From J095 sp964517605 (GTDB lineage Bacteria > Chloroflexota > Anaerolineae > 4572-78 > J111), in contig CAZFCE010000025.1 of assembly GCA_964517605.1 (NCBI GenBank), forward strand, positions 1 to 64,000: 64,000 bases of DNA, read 5' to 3'. The position numbers and the translations under genes were made by a program. Positions within the stretch are counted from its first letter, which is position 1. Each line of letters opens with the position of its first letter. The notes beneath the pieces were generated by a model. The model was given only the letters and a program-made list of their open reading frames with translations. It ran no database searches and was not told the origin of the DNA. Below are positions 33,141 through 42,161 of the stretch, piece after piece.

Positions 33141-34406
33141 ATGGAAATTTTAGGCGGCCCGTTATTTGCCGTGGCCGGGGCCGGCGAATCGCACGGCCCG
33201 GCCATTACCACCATTGTGTTTGGCTGCCCGCCGGGGCTAAAAATCGAGCGGCAGGCGGTGCAGCGTTACCTTAACCGCCGCCGGCCCGGCGGCAACAAGC
33301 ACGGCACGCCTCGCCACGAAGCCGACCAGGTGGTTTTTTTATCGGGCCTGTACTCCGCCAATCTCGATGAATTGTTGGCCGGCCCGCCGGTGTCCATCAC
33401 CGTTGATGGTAATGCCGGCCAAACCGGCAGCTACGACAGCGGCTTTACCACCGGCGAACCGATTGCCGCGCTGGTGTTATCTACCGCGCAAAAATCGGGC
33501 CACTACCAGCAATTTGCCGGCCCCACCGGCGAAGTGCGCCCCGGCCACACCGATCTGGTCAAGTTTTATCAATCGCAGGGGTTTGTGGATGGGCGCGGCG
33601 GCGGGCGCAGCAGTTACCGCTCCACCATTTCTGATGTGATTGGCGGCTCGATTGCCCGCCTGTATTTGCAGGCTCAATTTGGCGTGGTTATTTTGTCATC
33701 AATTTGCCAGGTAGGGCCGCTCCAGGCCCGGCAAAGTTTGGCCGATTACATAGAACAACAAATGTGGGCGCAAAATCCGCCGGATCAAACGCCGGTGCCG
33801 TTTGATTTGGCCGAGCTTGAACGCCTTGAAACGGCCATCCACACCGCCGAAATCCCGGCGTTGGATACCGATTTTGCCAACGAAGCCGCCGAACTCATCA
33901 AACAAACCCGCATCGAAGGCGACTCGATGGGCGCGGTGGTGGAGGTGGTGGCCGTGAATGTGCCGCCGCTGGCCGGCGAACCGCTGTACAACAGCCTTAA
34001 AGTGCGGCTGATGGGCGCGTTGGGCGGCCTGCATGCGGCGCAAAGCTGCGAAATCGGCGCGGGGCTGGCGGCGGCGGCCCGGCTGGGCAGTGAAAACAAC
34101 GATCCCATCCGGCGTAGCGGCTACCGGCGCAACGCCCACGGCGGGTTGCTGGGCGGCATTACCACCGGCCTGCCGCTGGTGTGCCGGGTGGGGTTTAAAC
34201 CCACCTCAACCATTGTTAAACCGCAGCAATCGGTGCGGAAAGACCTGCAAGAAATTGACTTTCAACTCAAAGAGGGCCGCCACGACCCCTGCGTGGGGGT
34301 GCGGGCCGGCGTAACGCTGGAATCGCGGCTGGCCATTGAATTGCTAAACGCGGTGCTGCTGCGCCAATCGCAGCGGGTAGATGCCGCCAAATTCAAACTA
34401 TTTTAA
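33141..34406 (+). CDS. aroC: Chorismate synthase
   Basis: 421 aa, somewhat longer than usual (360-390). FMN-dependent anti-elimination of EPSP to chorismate. Signatures: GAGESHGPAITTIV, RRRPGGNKHGTPRHEADQV, RPGHTDLVKFYQSQGFVDGRGGGRSSYR, GDSMGAVVEVVAVNVPPLAG, and GGLLGGITTGLPLVCRVGFKPTSTI (given in parts). The start ATG is only 3 bp after aroE stop. The extra length lies in the middle (about residues 190-260) as an insertion. Cytoplasmic. Confidence 0.95.
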   Translation: MEILGGPLFAVAGAGESHGPAITTIVFGCPPGLKIERQAVQRYLNRRRPGGNKHGTPRHEADQVVFLSGLYSANLDELLAGPPVSITVDGNAGQTGSYDSGFTTGEPIAALVLSTAQKSGHYQQFAGPTGEVRPGHTDLVKFYQSQGFVDGRGGGRSSYRSTISDVIGGSIARLYLQAQFGVVILSSICQVGPLQARQSLADYIEQQMWAQNPPDQTPVPFDLAELERLETAIHTAEIPALDTDFANEAAELIKQTRIEGDSMGAVVEVVAVNVPPLAGEPLYNSLKVRLMGALGGLHAAQSCEIGAGLAAAARLGSENNDPIRRSGYRRNAHGGLLGGITTGLPLVCRVGFKPTSTIVKPQQSVRKDLQEIDFQLKEGRHDPCVGVRAGVTLESRLAIELLNAVLLRQSQRVDAAKFKLF

Positions 34407-34423
34407 GCCGCAACCTTTAACTA

Positions 34424-34930
34424 ATGACCAACAATATTGTGATCACCGGTTTTATGGGCGTGGGCAAATCAACGGTGGGCCAACTGGTGGCGGCTCGCCT
34501 GGGCCGCGCCTTTGTTGATATGGATGCGCTCATCGAGCAGCGCCAGAACCGCTCCATCTCCCAGATTTTTGCCGCCGAAGGCGAACCCTACTTTCGGCAG
34601 CTTGAAGCCGATTTGTGCCGCGAACTGGCCCACCAACCCGAACTGGTGATTGCCACCGGCGGCGGCGCGCTGGTGAATGAAGCCAACCTGCGCCAGATGG
34701 AAGCCGGCGGAGTGGTCATCTGCCTGGATTGCCAGCCCGATGAACTGTGGCGGCGCATTGGCCACAGCGATAATCGCCCGCTGCTGGCCCAGCCCGATGC
34801 CGACCGTTTGGCCCGGCTGGCGGCGCTGCTGGCCCAACGCGCTCCGGCGTATGCCCGCATTGAGCGCCACCTCGACGTGACTCACCTCTCGCCGGACGAA
34901 GCCGCTGAAAAAATCTGCCAACACCTGTAA
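34424..34930 (+). CDS. aroK: Shikimate kinase
   Basis: 168 aa. Phosphorylates shikimate with ATP. P-loop GFMGVGKSTVGQ at about 8-19, DMDALIEQRQNRSISQIF, shikimate-binding RQLEADLCREL, GGGALVNEANL, LID region NRPLLAQPDADRL, and the adenine end YARIERHLDV. Length normal. It lies 17 bp after aroC. Unambiguous. Confidence 0.96.
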   Translation: MTNNIVITGFMGVGKSTVGQLVAARLGRAFVDMDALIEQRQNRSISQIFAAEGEPYFRQLEADLCRELAHQPELVIATGGGALVNEANLRQMEAGGVVICLDCQPDELWRRIGHSDNRPLLAQPDADRLARLAALLAQRAPAYARIERHLDVTHLSPDEAAEKICQHL

Positions 34931-34967
34931 ATTTTTCGCCATTCGCACATTCGCTGAGGAGTTTTTT

Positions 34968-36068
34968 ATGCAAACCATCACCGTTACCCACCCCACCGGC
35001 AGTTATCCCCTGTATTTGGGCGAAAACGCGCTGGTTCACACCGGCGCGTGGCTGGCCCAACTGGGCTATAAAGGCCGTTGCGCGGTAGTTACCAATCCCA
35101 CCGTGGCCCGGCTGCACGCCGAAGCGCTACTGGGCAGCCTGCACGCCGCCGGGTTTGAGGTCGTTCGCATTACCATTCCCGATGGCGAACAGCACAAAAC
35201 GCTCGATACCGTGGCCGATTTGTATGATGAGCTCATCCTGGCCAAACTCGACCGGCGCAGCCCGGTGCTGGCGCTGGGCGGCGGCGTGGTGGGCGATACC
35301 GCCGGTTTTGCGGCGGCCAGTTTTTTGCGCGGCGTGCCGTTTGTGCAAATTCCCACCACGCTGCTGGCAATGGTAGATGCCAGCGTGGGCGGCAAAACCG
35401 GCATTGATTTGCCGCAGGGCAAAAATTTGGTGGGCGCGTTCAAGCAGCCGGAAATGGTCATTCTCGATGCGGCGGTGCTGGCCACGCTGCCCGCCGCCGA
35501 ATACCGCGCCGGCATGGCCGAGGTGGTGAAACACGGCATCATCGCCGCGCCGGAGTTGTTTGCCCAGTTGGAAATAAGGAGTAGGGAGTATGAAGTAGGC
35601 AGCGCCGAGAAAATGTCCGCGTCTTCTTCACGTTTGCTTCCTGTTTCGCTGTTAGCCGAAGCCGTCATGGTGAAAGTTCAGGTGGTTCAGGAGGATCCAT
35701 TTGAGCAGGGCCGGCGGGCGGTGCTCAATTTGGGCCACACTTTTGCCCACGCTTTTGAGCGGCTGGCCCAGTTTGAAATGCGCCACGGCGATGCCGTCGC
35801 GATGGGGCTGGTGTGCGCCGCCCAACTGGCCGTCCGGTTGGGGCTTTGCGCGGGCGACACCGCCGCTCGCATCACCAACCTGCTGGCGCAGATTGGTTTG
35901 CCCACCGCGCCGCCCAACTTTCCGCCCGAAAAAATCTGGGCGGCGATGTTCACCGATAAAAAGCGGCAGGGTAACACCATCCGCTTTATTTTGCCCCGCG
36001 CCATTGGTAACGTGGATATTTTTGATAACATTGAACAGGCCGACGTGCTGGCCGTATTGAAAGGATAA
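34968..36068 (+). CDS. aroB: 3-dehydroquinate synthase, with a short coding insertion
   Basis: 366 aa. Converts DAHP to 3-dehydroquinate using NAD and Zn. NAD motif GGGVVGDTAGFAA, ALGGG; active-site VPFVQIPTTLLAMVDASVGGKTGID, VFxxG.. ; metal/His block GMAEVVKHGII and the LNLGHTFAHAFE, then HGDAVAMGL. Between LFAQLE and LLAEAVMVK the protein has an unusual Ser-rich piece (RSREYEVGSAEKMSASSSRL), about 10 residues longer than typical; its DNA (35575-35650, AAGGAGTAGGGAGTATGAAG) is purine-rich, unlike the neighbouring codon use. Function should be preserved, since the site residues are intact. Confidence 0.95.
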   Translation: MQTITVTHPTGSYPLYLGENALVHTGAWLAQLGYKGRCAVVTNPTVARLHAEALLGSLHAAGFEVVRITIPDGEQHKTLDTVADLYDELILAKLDRRSPVLALGGGVVGDTAGFAAASFLRGVPFVQIPTTLLAMVDASVGGKTGIDLPQGKNLVGAFKQPEMVILDAAVLATLPAAEYRAGMAEVVKHGIIAAPELFAQLEIRSREYEVGSAEKMSASSSRLLPVSLLAEAVMVKVQVVQEDPFEQGRRAVLNLGHTFAHAFERLAQFEMRHGDAVAMGLVCAAQLAVRLGLCAGDTAARITNLLAQIGLPTAPPNFPPEKIWAAMFTDKKRQGNTIRFILPRAIGNVDIFDNIEQADVLAVLKG

Positions 36069-36070
36069 AA

Positions 36071-36607
36071 ATGCTGCCCGAAAAGATTATCAGCGAACAA
36101 CAACTTTACACCGGACGAGTGCTTAATTTTGCCGTGCGCCAGGTTGAACTGCCCGATGGCAGCCCCGCCGTCCGCGAAGTGGTGATTAACAAAGGCGGGG
36201 TAACGGTGGTGGCCCTTACCGAGGCCAACGAGGTGCGGCTGGTCAAACAATTCCGCGCCGCCGCCCAAAAATGGGTCATCGAACTGCCCGCCGGCACGCT
36301 GGAGCGCGGCGAAGACCCCGATGTGGGCGTGCGCCGCGAACTGCTGGAAGAAACCGGCGACCAGGCCGCTCACTGGCAAAAATTGTACGGCTACTACTCG
36401 GCTCCGGCCATCCTCACCGAGTACATCCACATTTACCTGGCTACCGGCCTAATTCCCGGCCCCAACCACCTGGAAGACGACGAATTTTTAGAGGTGCTCA
36501 CCGTGCCGCTAACCGAAGCCCTGCAAATGGTCTATCGCTCAGAAATTGACGACGCCAAAACCATCATCGGCTTGCTTATGGCGGCGCGGCAATTAGGGCT
36601 AGGCTGA
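36071..36607 (+). CDS. Nudix hydrolase (ADP-ribose pyrophosphatase-like)
   Basis: 178 aa. Starts MLPEKIISEQQLYTGRVLNF, the beta-strand opening typical of ADP-ribose pyrophosphatases. The Nudix box GX5EX7REUXEEXGU is complete (GTLERGEDPDVGVRRELLEETGD, quoted here over the required length as a motif; key residues E at its REUxEE part). Substrate is inferred as ADP-ribose or a similar nucleotide sugar. It is 2 bp from aroB stop and shares its last base with the next gene; role within the aro cluster is unclear. Confidence 0.92.
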   Translation: MLPEKIISEQQLYTGRVLNFAVRQVELPDGSPAVREVVINKGGVTVVALTEANEVRLVKQFRAAAQKWVIELPAGTLERGEDPDVGVRRELLEETGDQAAHWQKLYGYYSAPAILTEYIHIYLATGLIPGPNHLEDDEFLEVLTVPLTEALQMVYRSEIDDAKTIIGLLMAARQLGLG

Positions 36608-37584
36608 TGGACTACGCCCGCGAAAAACAGGCGGCGATTGCGGCGGCTACGCTGGCGGCCAACCTGTGCCGGGCGGTGCAAGCCGATTGGGTAAAAGTTG
36701 GCGCGCTACAAAAAAATGACCACAGCCCGGTAACGGTGGCCGATTTTGGCGCTCAGGCGGTGGCCTGCCAACTGCTGGCGGCGGCTTTCCCCGCCGACCC
36801 GGTTGTGGCCGAGGAGGATTCGGCGCAACTGCGGCTGCCCGAAAACGCCGAACAATTGGCGTTGGTGCGCCGTTACGTGCAGCAATTCCGGCCAAACGCT
36901 TCGGCGGCAGAGGTGTGCCGCTGGATTGATGCCGGTCGGGGGCGGGTGGCTCCCCGCTTTTGGACGCTGGACCCGGTTGACGGCACCAAAGGTTTTTTGC
37001 GGGGCCAACAGTACGCCATCGCGGTAGCGTTAATTGAACACCGGCAGGTGCAGGTGGCGGCGTTGGCTTGTCCGGCCTTGCCGCTCAACCTTAGCCAGCC
37101 CGCCGCCGAAACCGGCGTGTTGTTTGTGGCCGCGCGCGGGCAGGGCGCGCACATGGCCCGGCTGGGCCGCGCCGAATTTACGCCGGTGCGGGTATCAACT
37201 GACCCGGCCAGTTTGCGCTTTTTGGAAAGCGTGGAGGCGGCGCACGGCGACCAGCCGTTGCAAAACGCCATTGCGGCGGCGGCGGGTATTACCGCTCCGC
37301 CGGTGCGGATGGACAGCCAGGTAAAATACGGCGTGCTGGCGCGGGGCGATGCGGCGCTCTATTTGCGGCTGCCTTCGCCCCGGCAGCCGGATTACCGTGA
37401 AAAAATCTGGGATCATGCCGCCGGGTCGCTGATTATTGAAGAGGCGGGCGGGCGCGTGACCGATATGCATGGCCAACCGCTGGATTTTGCCAGTGATGAC
37501 AAAATGCCGCCCAACTGCGGGGTGATTGCCAGCAACGGCGTGTTACACGCGGCGGCGCTGGCCGCGTTAACCGCTAACCGCTAA
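36607..37584 (+). CDS. Inositol monophosphatase family, CysQ/Hal2-like 3'(2'),5'-bisphosphate nucleotidase
   Basis: 325 aa. Removes the 3'-phosphate from adenosine-3',5'-bisphosphate, or similar. Motifs: PVTVADFGAQAVACQLL, VVAEEDSAQL (metal-binding Glu-Glu), and WTLDPVDGTKGFLRGQQYAIAVAL with the DPVDGTKGF metal motif; then WDHAAGSLIIEEAGGRVTDMHG (D of the third metal site). Length fits the long, Hal2-type members. Start ATG shares a base with the Nudix stop. No sulfate genes nearby. Confidence 0.92.
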   Translation: MDYAREKQAAIAAATLAANLCRAVQADWVKVGALQKNDHSPVTVADFGAQAVACQLLAAAFPADPVVAEEDSAQLRLPENAEQLALVRRYVQQFRPNASAAEVCRWIDAGRGRVAPRFWTLDPVDGTKGFLRGQQYAIAVALIEHRQVQVAALACPALPLNLSQPAAETGVLFVAARGQGAHMARLGRAEFTPVRVSTDPASLRFLESVEAAHGDQPLQNAIAAAAGITAPPVRMDSQVKYGVLARGDAALYLRLPSPRQPDYREKIWDHAAGSLIIEEAGGRVTDMHGQPLDFASDDKMPPNCGVIASNGVLHAAALAALTANR

Positions 37585-37612
37585 CCGTTTTTATCGAGGG
37601 GGAATATAAATT

Positions 37613-38068
37613 ATGACCTCAATTTTATTACTGCACGGCCCCAATTTAAACCTGCTCGGCAGCCGTGAGCCGGAAGTGTACGGCCACATGACGCTGCCCA
37701 AAATCAACGCGCACGTGGTGGCGGTGGCGGCCAAACGCGGCGTAGAGGTGCGGGCCAAGCAATCCAACCACGAAGGCGATTTAATTGACGCCCTGCACGA
37801 CGCCCGCAATTGGGCCGCCGGGGTGGTGTTTAACCCCGGCGCGTACACCCACACCTCGGTTGCGCTGCGCGATGCCATTACGGCGGCGCAACTGCCGGTG
37901 GTTGAGGTGCATTTGAGCAACATCCACGCCCGCGAGAAGTTTCGGCATAAAAGTTTGCTGGCGCCGGTGTGCGTGGGGCAAATCAGCGGGTTTGGCTGGC
38001 GCAGTTACCTGCTGGGGCTGGACGCCATTTTGGGCTACCTGAGCGAAAAAGCCGAAAACAAGGGCTAA
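37613..38068 (+). CDS. aroQ: 3-dehydroquinate dehydratase, type II
   Basis: 151 aa. Dehydrates 3-dehydroquinate. Type II signatures: LLHGPNLNLLGSREPEVYGH, KQSNHEGDLIDALH, VFNPGAYTHTSVALRDAI and VEVHLSNIHAREKFRHKS. Last gene of the aro cluster; it converges on and overlaps by 4 bp the coiled-coil gene on the other strand. Length as expected. Confidence 0.97.
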   Translation: MTSILLLHGPNLNLLGSREPEVYGHMTLPKINAHVVAVAAKRGVEVRAKQSNHEGDLIDALHDARNWAAGVVFNPGAYTHTSVALRDAITAAQLPVVEVHLSNIHAREKFRHKSLLAPVCVGQISGFGWRSYLLGLDAILGYLSEKAENKG

Positions 38069-38550
38069 TCGTCAGACAGGCGGGATTTGCGTTTTTCCAG
38101 GTTGATGTCGTCGCGGCGGGGCGCGGCGGCTTCGTTGGCTTGCAGCACTTCATCGGCGGCTGCGCTGCGCTGGCTGGCTTTTTCGGCTTCGCGGTCAACC
38201 GCGGCCTGCGCCAGCGCCAGTTTTTCTTCCAGCGCGGCCAGTTTTTCCTCCAAATTGATGGCCATTGTTGATTCATTGTTCAGGTGATACTCCAACTCGG
38301 CCAGGCGGCGGGTGTGCGCTAGGTGATTTTCGCTGTCGCCGCGTTCGGCAGCGGCGTCGGCTTCGGTGCGCTCCAGTTTGATGCGGTTGGCCAGTTCACG
38401 CTCTTTGGCTTCAACCTCGCCCAGCGCCCGCCGCACTTCGGCCACCAGGTTGGCTTCCTCGTCGTCCAGCGGGCTGCGGCGTTCACGCCGGGGCAACGCC
38501 GCATGGGTTTTGGCGCTGAGCAGCAATTCTACTTTTTTGAGTAAATCCAT
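38065..38550 (-). CDS. Coiled-coil protein (PspA/IM30-like architecture)
   Basis: 161 aa from ATG at 38548-38550 (AGGAG upstream). The N-terminus MDLLKKVELLLSAKTHAAL has the amphipathic helix seen in PspA/IM30 family members, and residues about 50-140 form one long coiled coil rich in Ala, Glu and Lys (EVRRALGEVEAKERELANRIK). PspA would normally be about 220 aa and this lacks the later helices, so the call is a resemblance only. Convergent with aroQ, overlap 4 bp. Confidence 0.6.
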   Translation of the reverse strand: MDLLKKVELLLSAKTHAALPRRERRSPLDDEEANLVAEVRRALGEVEAKERELANRIKLERTEADAAAERGDSENHLAHTRRLAELEYHLNNESTMAINLEEKLAALEEKLALAQAAVDREAEKASQRSAAADEVLQANEAAAPRRDDINLEKRKSRLSDD

Positions 38551-38641
38551 CTGTTTTGCTCCTCTCAAAATAGCTTTATAGGTCACGTTTCAAACGTAAC
38601 CTACGACTGCTTTTCTCTACGAAAGTTGGCCGGATTTGATG

Positions 38642-41143
38642 CTACGGTTTGTACGCCTGCGCCAGCCGCACCGCTTTTTCGGCATCAATCTGGCCCCAGC
38701 CAAACACGTTGTTGGGCGTGCCGGTAACATTACCGCAGGCGCAGGGCGCAGAATCGCTTAGCGCCGCAAATTCATTGGCCAGCGGCAGGCTTGAGGGCGT
38801 TGCCGGCGCGCAGGCCGCCGCTACCGGCGTGGGGTGAGCCGACTCGCGGATAATCTTTTCCGTGGCTTCAATTTGGCCAATGAGCGCCGGGTTGGCCGAC
38901 CAGAGCAGCGCCACCAGCCCGGTTACGTGCGGCCCGGCCATGCTGGTGCCATCGGCCAGGGCGTAGCCGCCGCCCGGAATGCTGGAACGGACGCCCGCCC
39001 CCGGCGCGGCTATATCCGGTTTAAGCAGCGGTTGCGCGGCCCCAACCGGCCCGCGACTGCTGAAGCCGGTGATTTGGCCCTGCTCATCGGTGGCGCCCAC
39101 GGAGAAGACGGTATTGTAAGTGGCCGGCGGGTCGGTAACGGTCTGGCAGGCGGGGCCGTCGTTGCCGGCGCTCACCACCATCATAATGCCGGCGGCGCGC
39201 AGGGCGGCAGTGGCCGGTTTTAGCACCTCCTGGTCGCAGCCTTCGCGCTCCGGGCAGCCCCAGGAGTTGTTGATAACGTGCGGCGCTTGCGTCACCTCGC
39301 CGGCGGTAAAGGGATTGCCGCCCACCGGGTAGGGCGCCAGAAAAAACTCCATGCAATCGGCGTAGCTGGCCGGGTTGCCAATACCGCGCCGCATATTGCG
39401 GCAGCCAATCCATTTTGCGCCGGGAGCCACGCCAATCTGGTTGCCCTGGCCGTCATCACCCAGAATGGTGCCCATGGTGTGGGTGCCGTGCCGGTCATCA
39501 TCAATGGGGCCGGTGTCATCGCTGCCCCAGGCATCGTGCCAGTTGTAGTTGTTGTTAACCCGGTCGGTGCCGTTGTAACCGCGATAACTTTTAAGCAGGG
39601 CCAGATGCCGCAAATCGTAGCCGGTATCCTGTCCGGCTACCACAATGCCCTGCCCGGTGATGCCCAGCTTCCAAACGGCATCGGCATTAATTTGCCGAAT
39701 GTTCCAGCCTACGCCCGGCCCGGGTTGGGTGTCGGCGTTGTAGGGCATTTTAAAGGTGATGGGGTACGGGCGCACGTTGGGGTTGCGCATAACCCGCGCC
39801 ACGCCGGGCAGGTGGGCAAATTCATCCATGCGGCGGTGCTGGCCGTCAACCCGGATCATGTTGATGATGTAAAATTGCCGGTAGCTCAGCCCGGCGGCGT
39901 TGAGCGCCTGAACCACGGGCGGTTGGGTGCGCCGGGCCACATCGAGCAGGTGCTGGCGCACAAATTCGCGGCGGGCCAGCGGCTCGGCAATGGCGGTAAC
40001 ACCGCTCAAATCGGCCTGTTCGCTCATGATGATGAGAAAGCCATCGTTATAAAAGCCGGGGTAGCCCACCGTTAGCCACAACCCGGCCCAAATAGTCACC
40101 GTCGCCATTGCGGCCAGCGCCGCGGCCAACAACTCCGGCACTTGCCGGCGTGGGGCAATAAATTGCCGGATTAGCCACAGCACAACCACAATGCCCAGCA
40201 TGGCCACCAGCATCCACAGCCGGGCGGCGGTTTGCCACGGCTGGGTGATGAGCGGCATCTCGTCGCGGGGATCGGTAAAAAGCGGCGGCGCGGCGGTAAC
40301 GGCCACGGCCAGCAGCAAGCCGGCCCAAATGCTGCCGGTGCCGGCTCGCAGTTCGATGAGTAGCAGCGCCAGCGGCAGCGCCGTTAACGGCAAAAATAGC
40401 TGCCACCAATCGTGGTGCGGTACAATCTGGCAAAGCGTGCCGGCCAGGTAAATAAGCAGCGTGGCCAGCGCCGCCAGCGCTTTTTTGTGCTGAAAATTAA
40501 AGGTGATGATGCCCAGCACCGCGCCAAAAAAGAAGATAACATCGGGCAGGGTGCGGGCCAGAGTTTGCAGCAGCAGCATTTCCGAGGCCCAGCTATCGCC
40601 CAGCGCGCCGGTAACGGGCCAGCCCAGCGTGATTACCGCCGTGGCGGCCAGCGCCAGCAGCAATCCGGCCAGCGTGGGGCGATCCAGCCCGCTGGCGTGC
40701 GGCAGCAGCCAGCCCGGCACGCCGGCCTGTTGCAGCGCCAGTCCGCCCAGCAGCAGCGCCAGCGGTGTGAGCGCCAGCGCGTGCAACAGCGCGGTCAGGG
40801 TATCGCCGGGAGCGGCGGCGGCCCGGATAATGCCGCCCGCGCTCAGGTACAGGGCGGTGGCGGCTAACGCCAGCGCCAGCGGTTTAAACCCAGGCCAGTT
40901 GCGCCGGTTGGCCAGCGCCAGTAAGCCGGCAGACGGCAGCAGGAGCAACCCGGCCAGCGCCAGGGCCATCAACAGCCGCGCCGGCATGTCCGGCCAGTTG
41001 GCAGGCAGCCAGATTGCGCCAATTTCTACCAAAATGGGGGCGGCGGCAAACCAACCCAGCGCAACCAAAAAAAGCAGGATTGCCCCCGCCGGTGGTACCG
41101 GCAGTTGGGGGTTGGGCGCGTTTTCGGGGCGGGACGGCGTCAT
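38642..41143 (-). CDS. Membrane-anchored subtilase (S8 family serine protease)
   Basis: 833 aa. Residues about 1-400 are mostly hydrophobic helices, with about ten membrane spans, followed by an extracytoplasmic catalytic domain. Triad: Asp near 502 (VVAGQDTGYD), His near 551 (DRHGTHTMG), Ser near 734 (GTSMAGPHV), with the oxyanion Asn segment HVINNSWG. A poly-TM N-terminus on a subtilase is rare. The gene starts inside the stop of the S1-like protease (ATGA at 41140-41143), showing translational coupling of the operon. Substrate unknown. Confidence 0.9.
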   Translation of the reverse strand: MTPSRPENAPNPQLPVPPAGAILLFLVALGWFAAAPILVEIGAIWLPANWPDMPARLLMALALAGLLLLPSAGLLALANRRNWPGFKPLALALAATALYLSAGGIIRAAAAPGDTLTALLHALALTPLALLLGGLALQQAGVPGWLLPHASGLDRPTLAGLLLALAATAVITLGWPVTGALGDSWASEMLLLQTLARTLPDVIFFFGAVLGIITFNFQHKKALAALATLLIYLAGTLCQIVPHHDWWQLFLPLTALPLALLLIELRAGTGSIWAGLLLAVAVTAAPPLFTDPRDEMPLITQPWQTAARLWMLVAMLGIVVVLWLIRQFIAPRRQVPELLAAALAAMATVTIWAGLWLTVGYPGFYNDGFLIIMSEQADLSGVTAIAEPLARREFVRQHLLDVARRTQPPVVQALNAAGLSYRQFYIINMIRVDGQHRRMDEFAHLPGVARVMRNPNVRPYPITFKMPYNADTQPGPGVGWNIRQINADAVWKLGITGQGIVVAGQDTGYDLRHLALLKSYRGYNGTDRVNNNYNWHDAWGSDDTGPIDDDRHGTHTMGTILGDDGQGNQIGVAPGAKWIGCRNMRRGIGNPASYADCMEFFLAPYPVGGNPFTAGEVTQAPHVINNSWGCPEREGCDQEVLKPATAALRAAGIMMVVSAGNDGPACQTVTDPPATYNTVFSVGATDEQGQITGFSSRGPVGAAQPLLKPDIAAPGAGVRSSIPGGGYALADGTSMAGPHVTGLVALLWSANPALIGQIEATEKIIRESAHPTPVAAACAPATPSSLPLANEFAALSDSAPCACGNVTGTPNNVFGWGQIDAEKAVRLAQAYKP

Positions 41144-42153
41144 CCGGTGACAAGCTCCACATTGAGTAGTTTGAGCACGGTTTGAATGGGGTTGATGAGC
41201 GTGGCCTTGGGCGAACCGGCAAAGAGCAACCCCACCACCCGGCGCTGGTCATCCAGCACCGCCGAACCGGAATCGCCGCCATCGCTCATGCCGCTGGCCA
41301 TCAATTGGTCGGTAAAGGTAGCCATCCGCCCGTTGTAATCCACCGAGGTGGTGACATCAACCTGGGTAATGCGCCCGGTGGTAAAGCCGGTGGTGCGCCC
41401 CGTTTTTTGCAGCGATGTGCCCAGCGTGGCTTCGGCCAAGCCCGTTGGCAGGCCAATCTGAAAAATGGCCGGGCTGAATTGGGCCGGGTTGAGCGGGCGG
41501 GCCAGCGCCGCGTCAATTAAATTTTCGCCGGGCGAGGTGCGGTAGGCCATCAGCCGGTGGTCGGAGCCAAAAATAGTGGCCAGCCGGTTCATCACTTTTT
41601 CAACGGTGGTGAATACTTTGGAACGGGCGCTATCGCCGCCAAAATCCAGCGGCAAAAATTCGGCCAGCTCGGCAATTTTGTCTTCGAGCTTGCCGCCATC
41701 GTAGCGGCCCGGTTGGATAATGGCATCGCCGGGATTGCCGCTGTTTACGTTGGCCAGCACGTGGTTGTTGCTAAGGATGAACAGGTCGCGGCCCCGGCGC
41801 ACCAAACAACCAAAGGTGCCGGCGGTTACATCCACGTGCCCCAGCGAAATGCCGGGCGGAATTTGCCCGCGCCAGCGGTCTTTGACCGTGGGTGTGGCCT
41901 GCCCGGCCAAAAATTTGCCGGTTTCGATGACATCGGTTTTAACGCCGTTCAAATTGTGTGGCACTTTGTCGCTTTCGGCCAGTTGGGCTTTGGGCAATTT
42001 CTGGATAACGTTCACCACCACGGCCACATCCTCGGTGAGGCCGTCGCTGGTTTCTTTAAAGCCGATGCCCACGCCCACCACGTTGCGGCGGGTGATGAGG
42101 TGGCGCAAATTTTGCTGCTTGATTACCCTGGCTTGGTCAATTTCTGGAATCAT
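41140..42153 (-). CDS. S1-like serine protease with an N-terminal alpha/beta domain
   Basis: 337 aa. ATG at 42151-42153 is preferred because GAGG lies 6 nt upstream; a GTG at 42165 overlapping the prior stop is an alternative. Residues 1-95 form the domain GVGIGFKETSDGLTED, VVVNVIQKLPKAQL, VKTDVIETG, which reappears as the separate gene 42162-42422. The protease domain has His in LSNNHVLA (about 131), Asp in DAALARPL (about 214) and Ser in GDSGSAVLD (about 295). Resembles bacterial Nal1-like S1 peptidases; no signal peptide is visible. Substrate unknown. Confidence 0.85.
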   Translation of the reverse strand: MIPEIDQARVIKQQNLRHLITRRNVVGVGIGFKETSDGLTEDVAVVVNVIQKLPKAQLAESDKVPHNLNGVKTDVIETGKFLAGQATPTVKDRWRGQIPPGISLGHVDVTAGTFGCLVRRGRDLFILSNNHVLANVNSGNPGDAIIQPGRYDGGKLEDKIAELAEFLPLDFGGDSARSKVFTTVEKVMNRLATIFGSDHRLMAYRTSPGENLIDAALARPLNPAQFSPAIFQIGLPTGLAEATLGTSLQKTGRTTGFTTGRITQVDVTTSVDYNGRMATFTDQLMASGMSDGGDSGSAVLDDQRRVVGLLFAGSPKATLINPIQTVLKLLNVELVTG

Positions 42154-42161
42154 TTTTGGCC

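Noticed and set aside
37565..37590. Three tandem CGCTAAC units at the end of the CysQ-like gene
   Set aside because: Short and spanning a stop codon; a chance repeat of codons.
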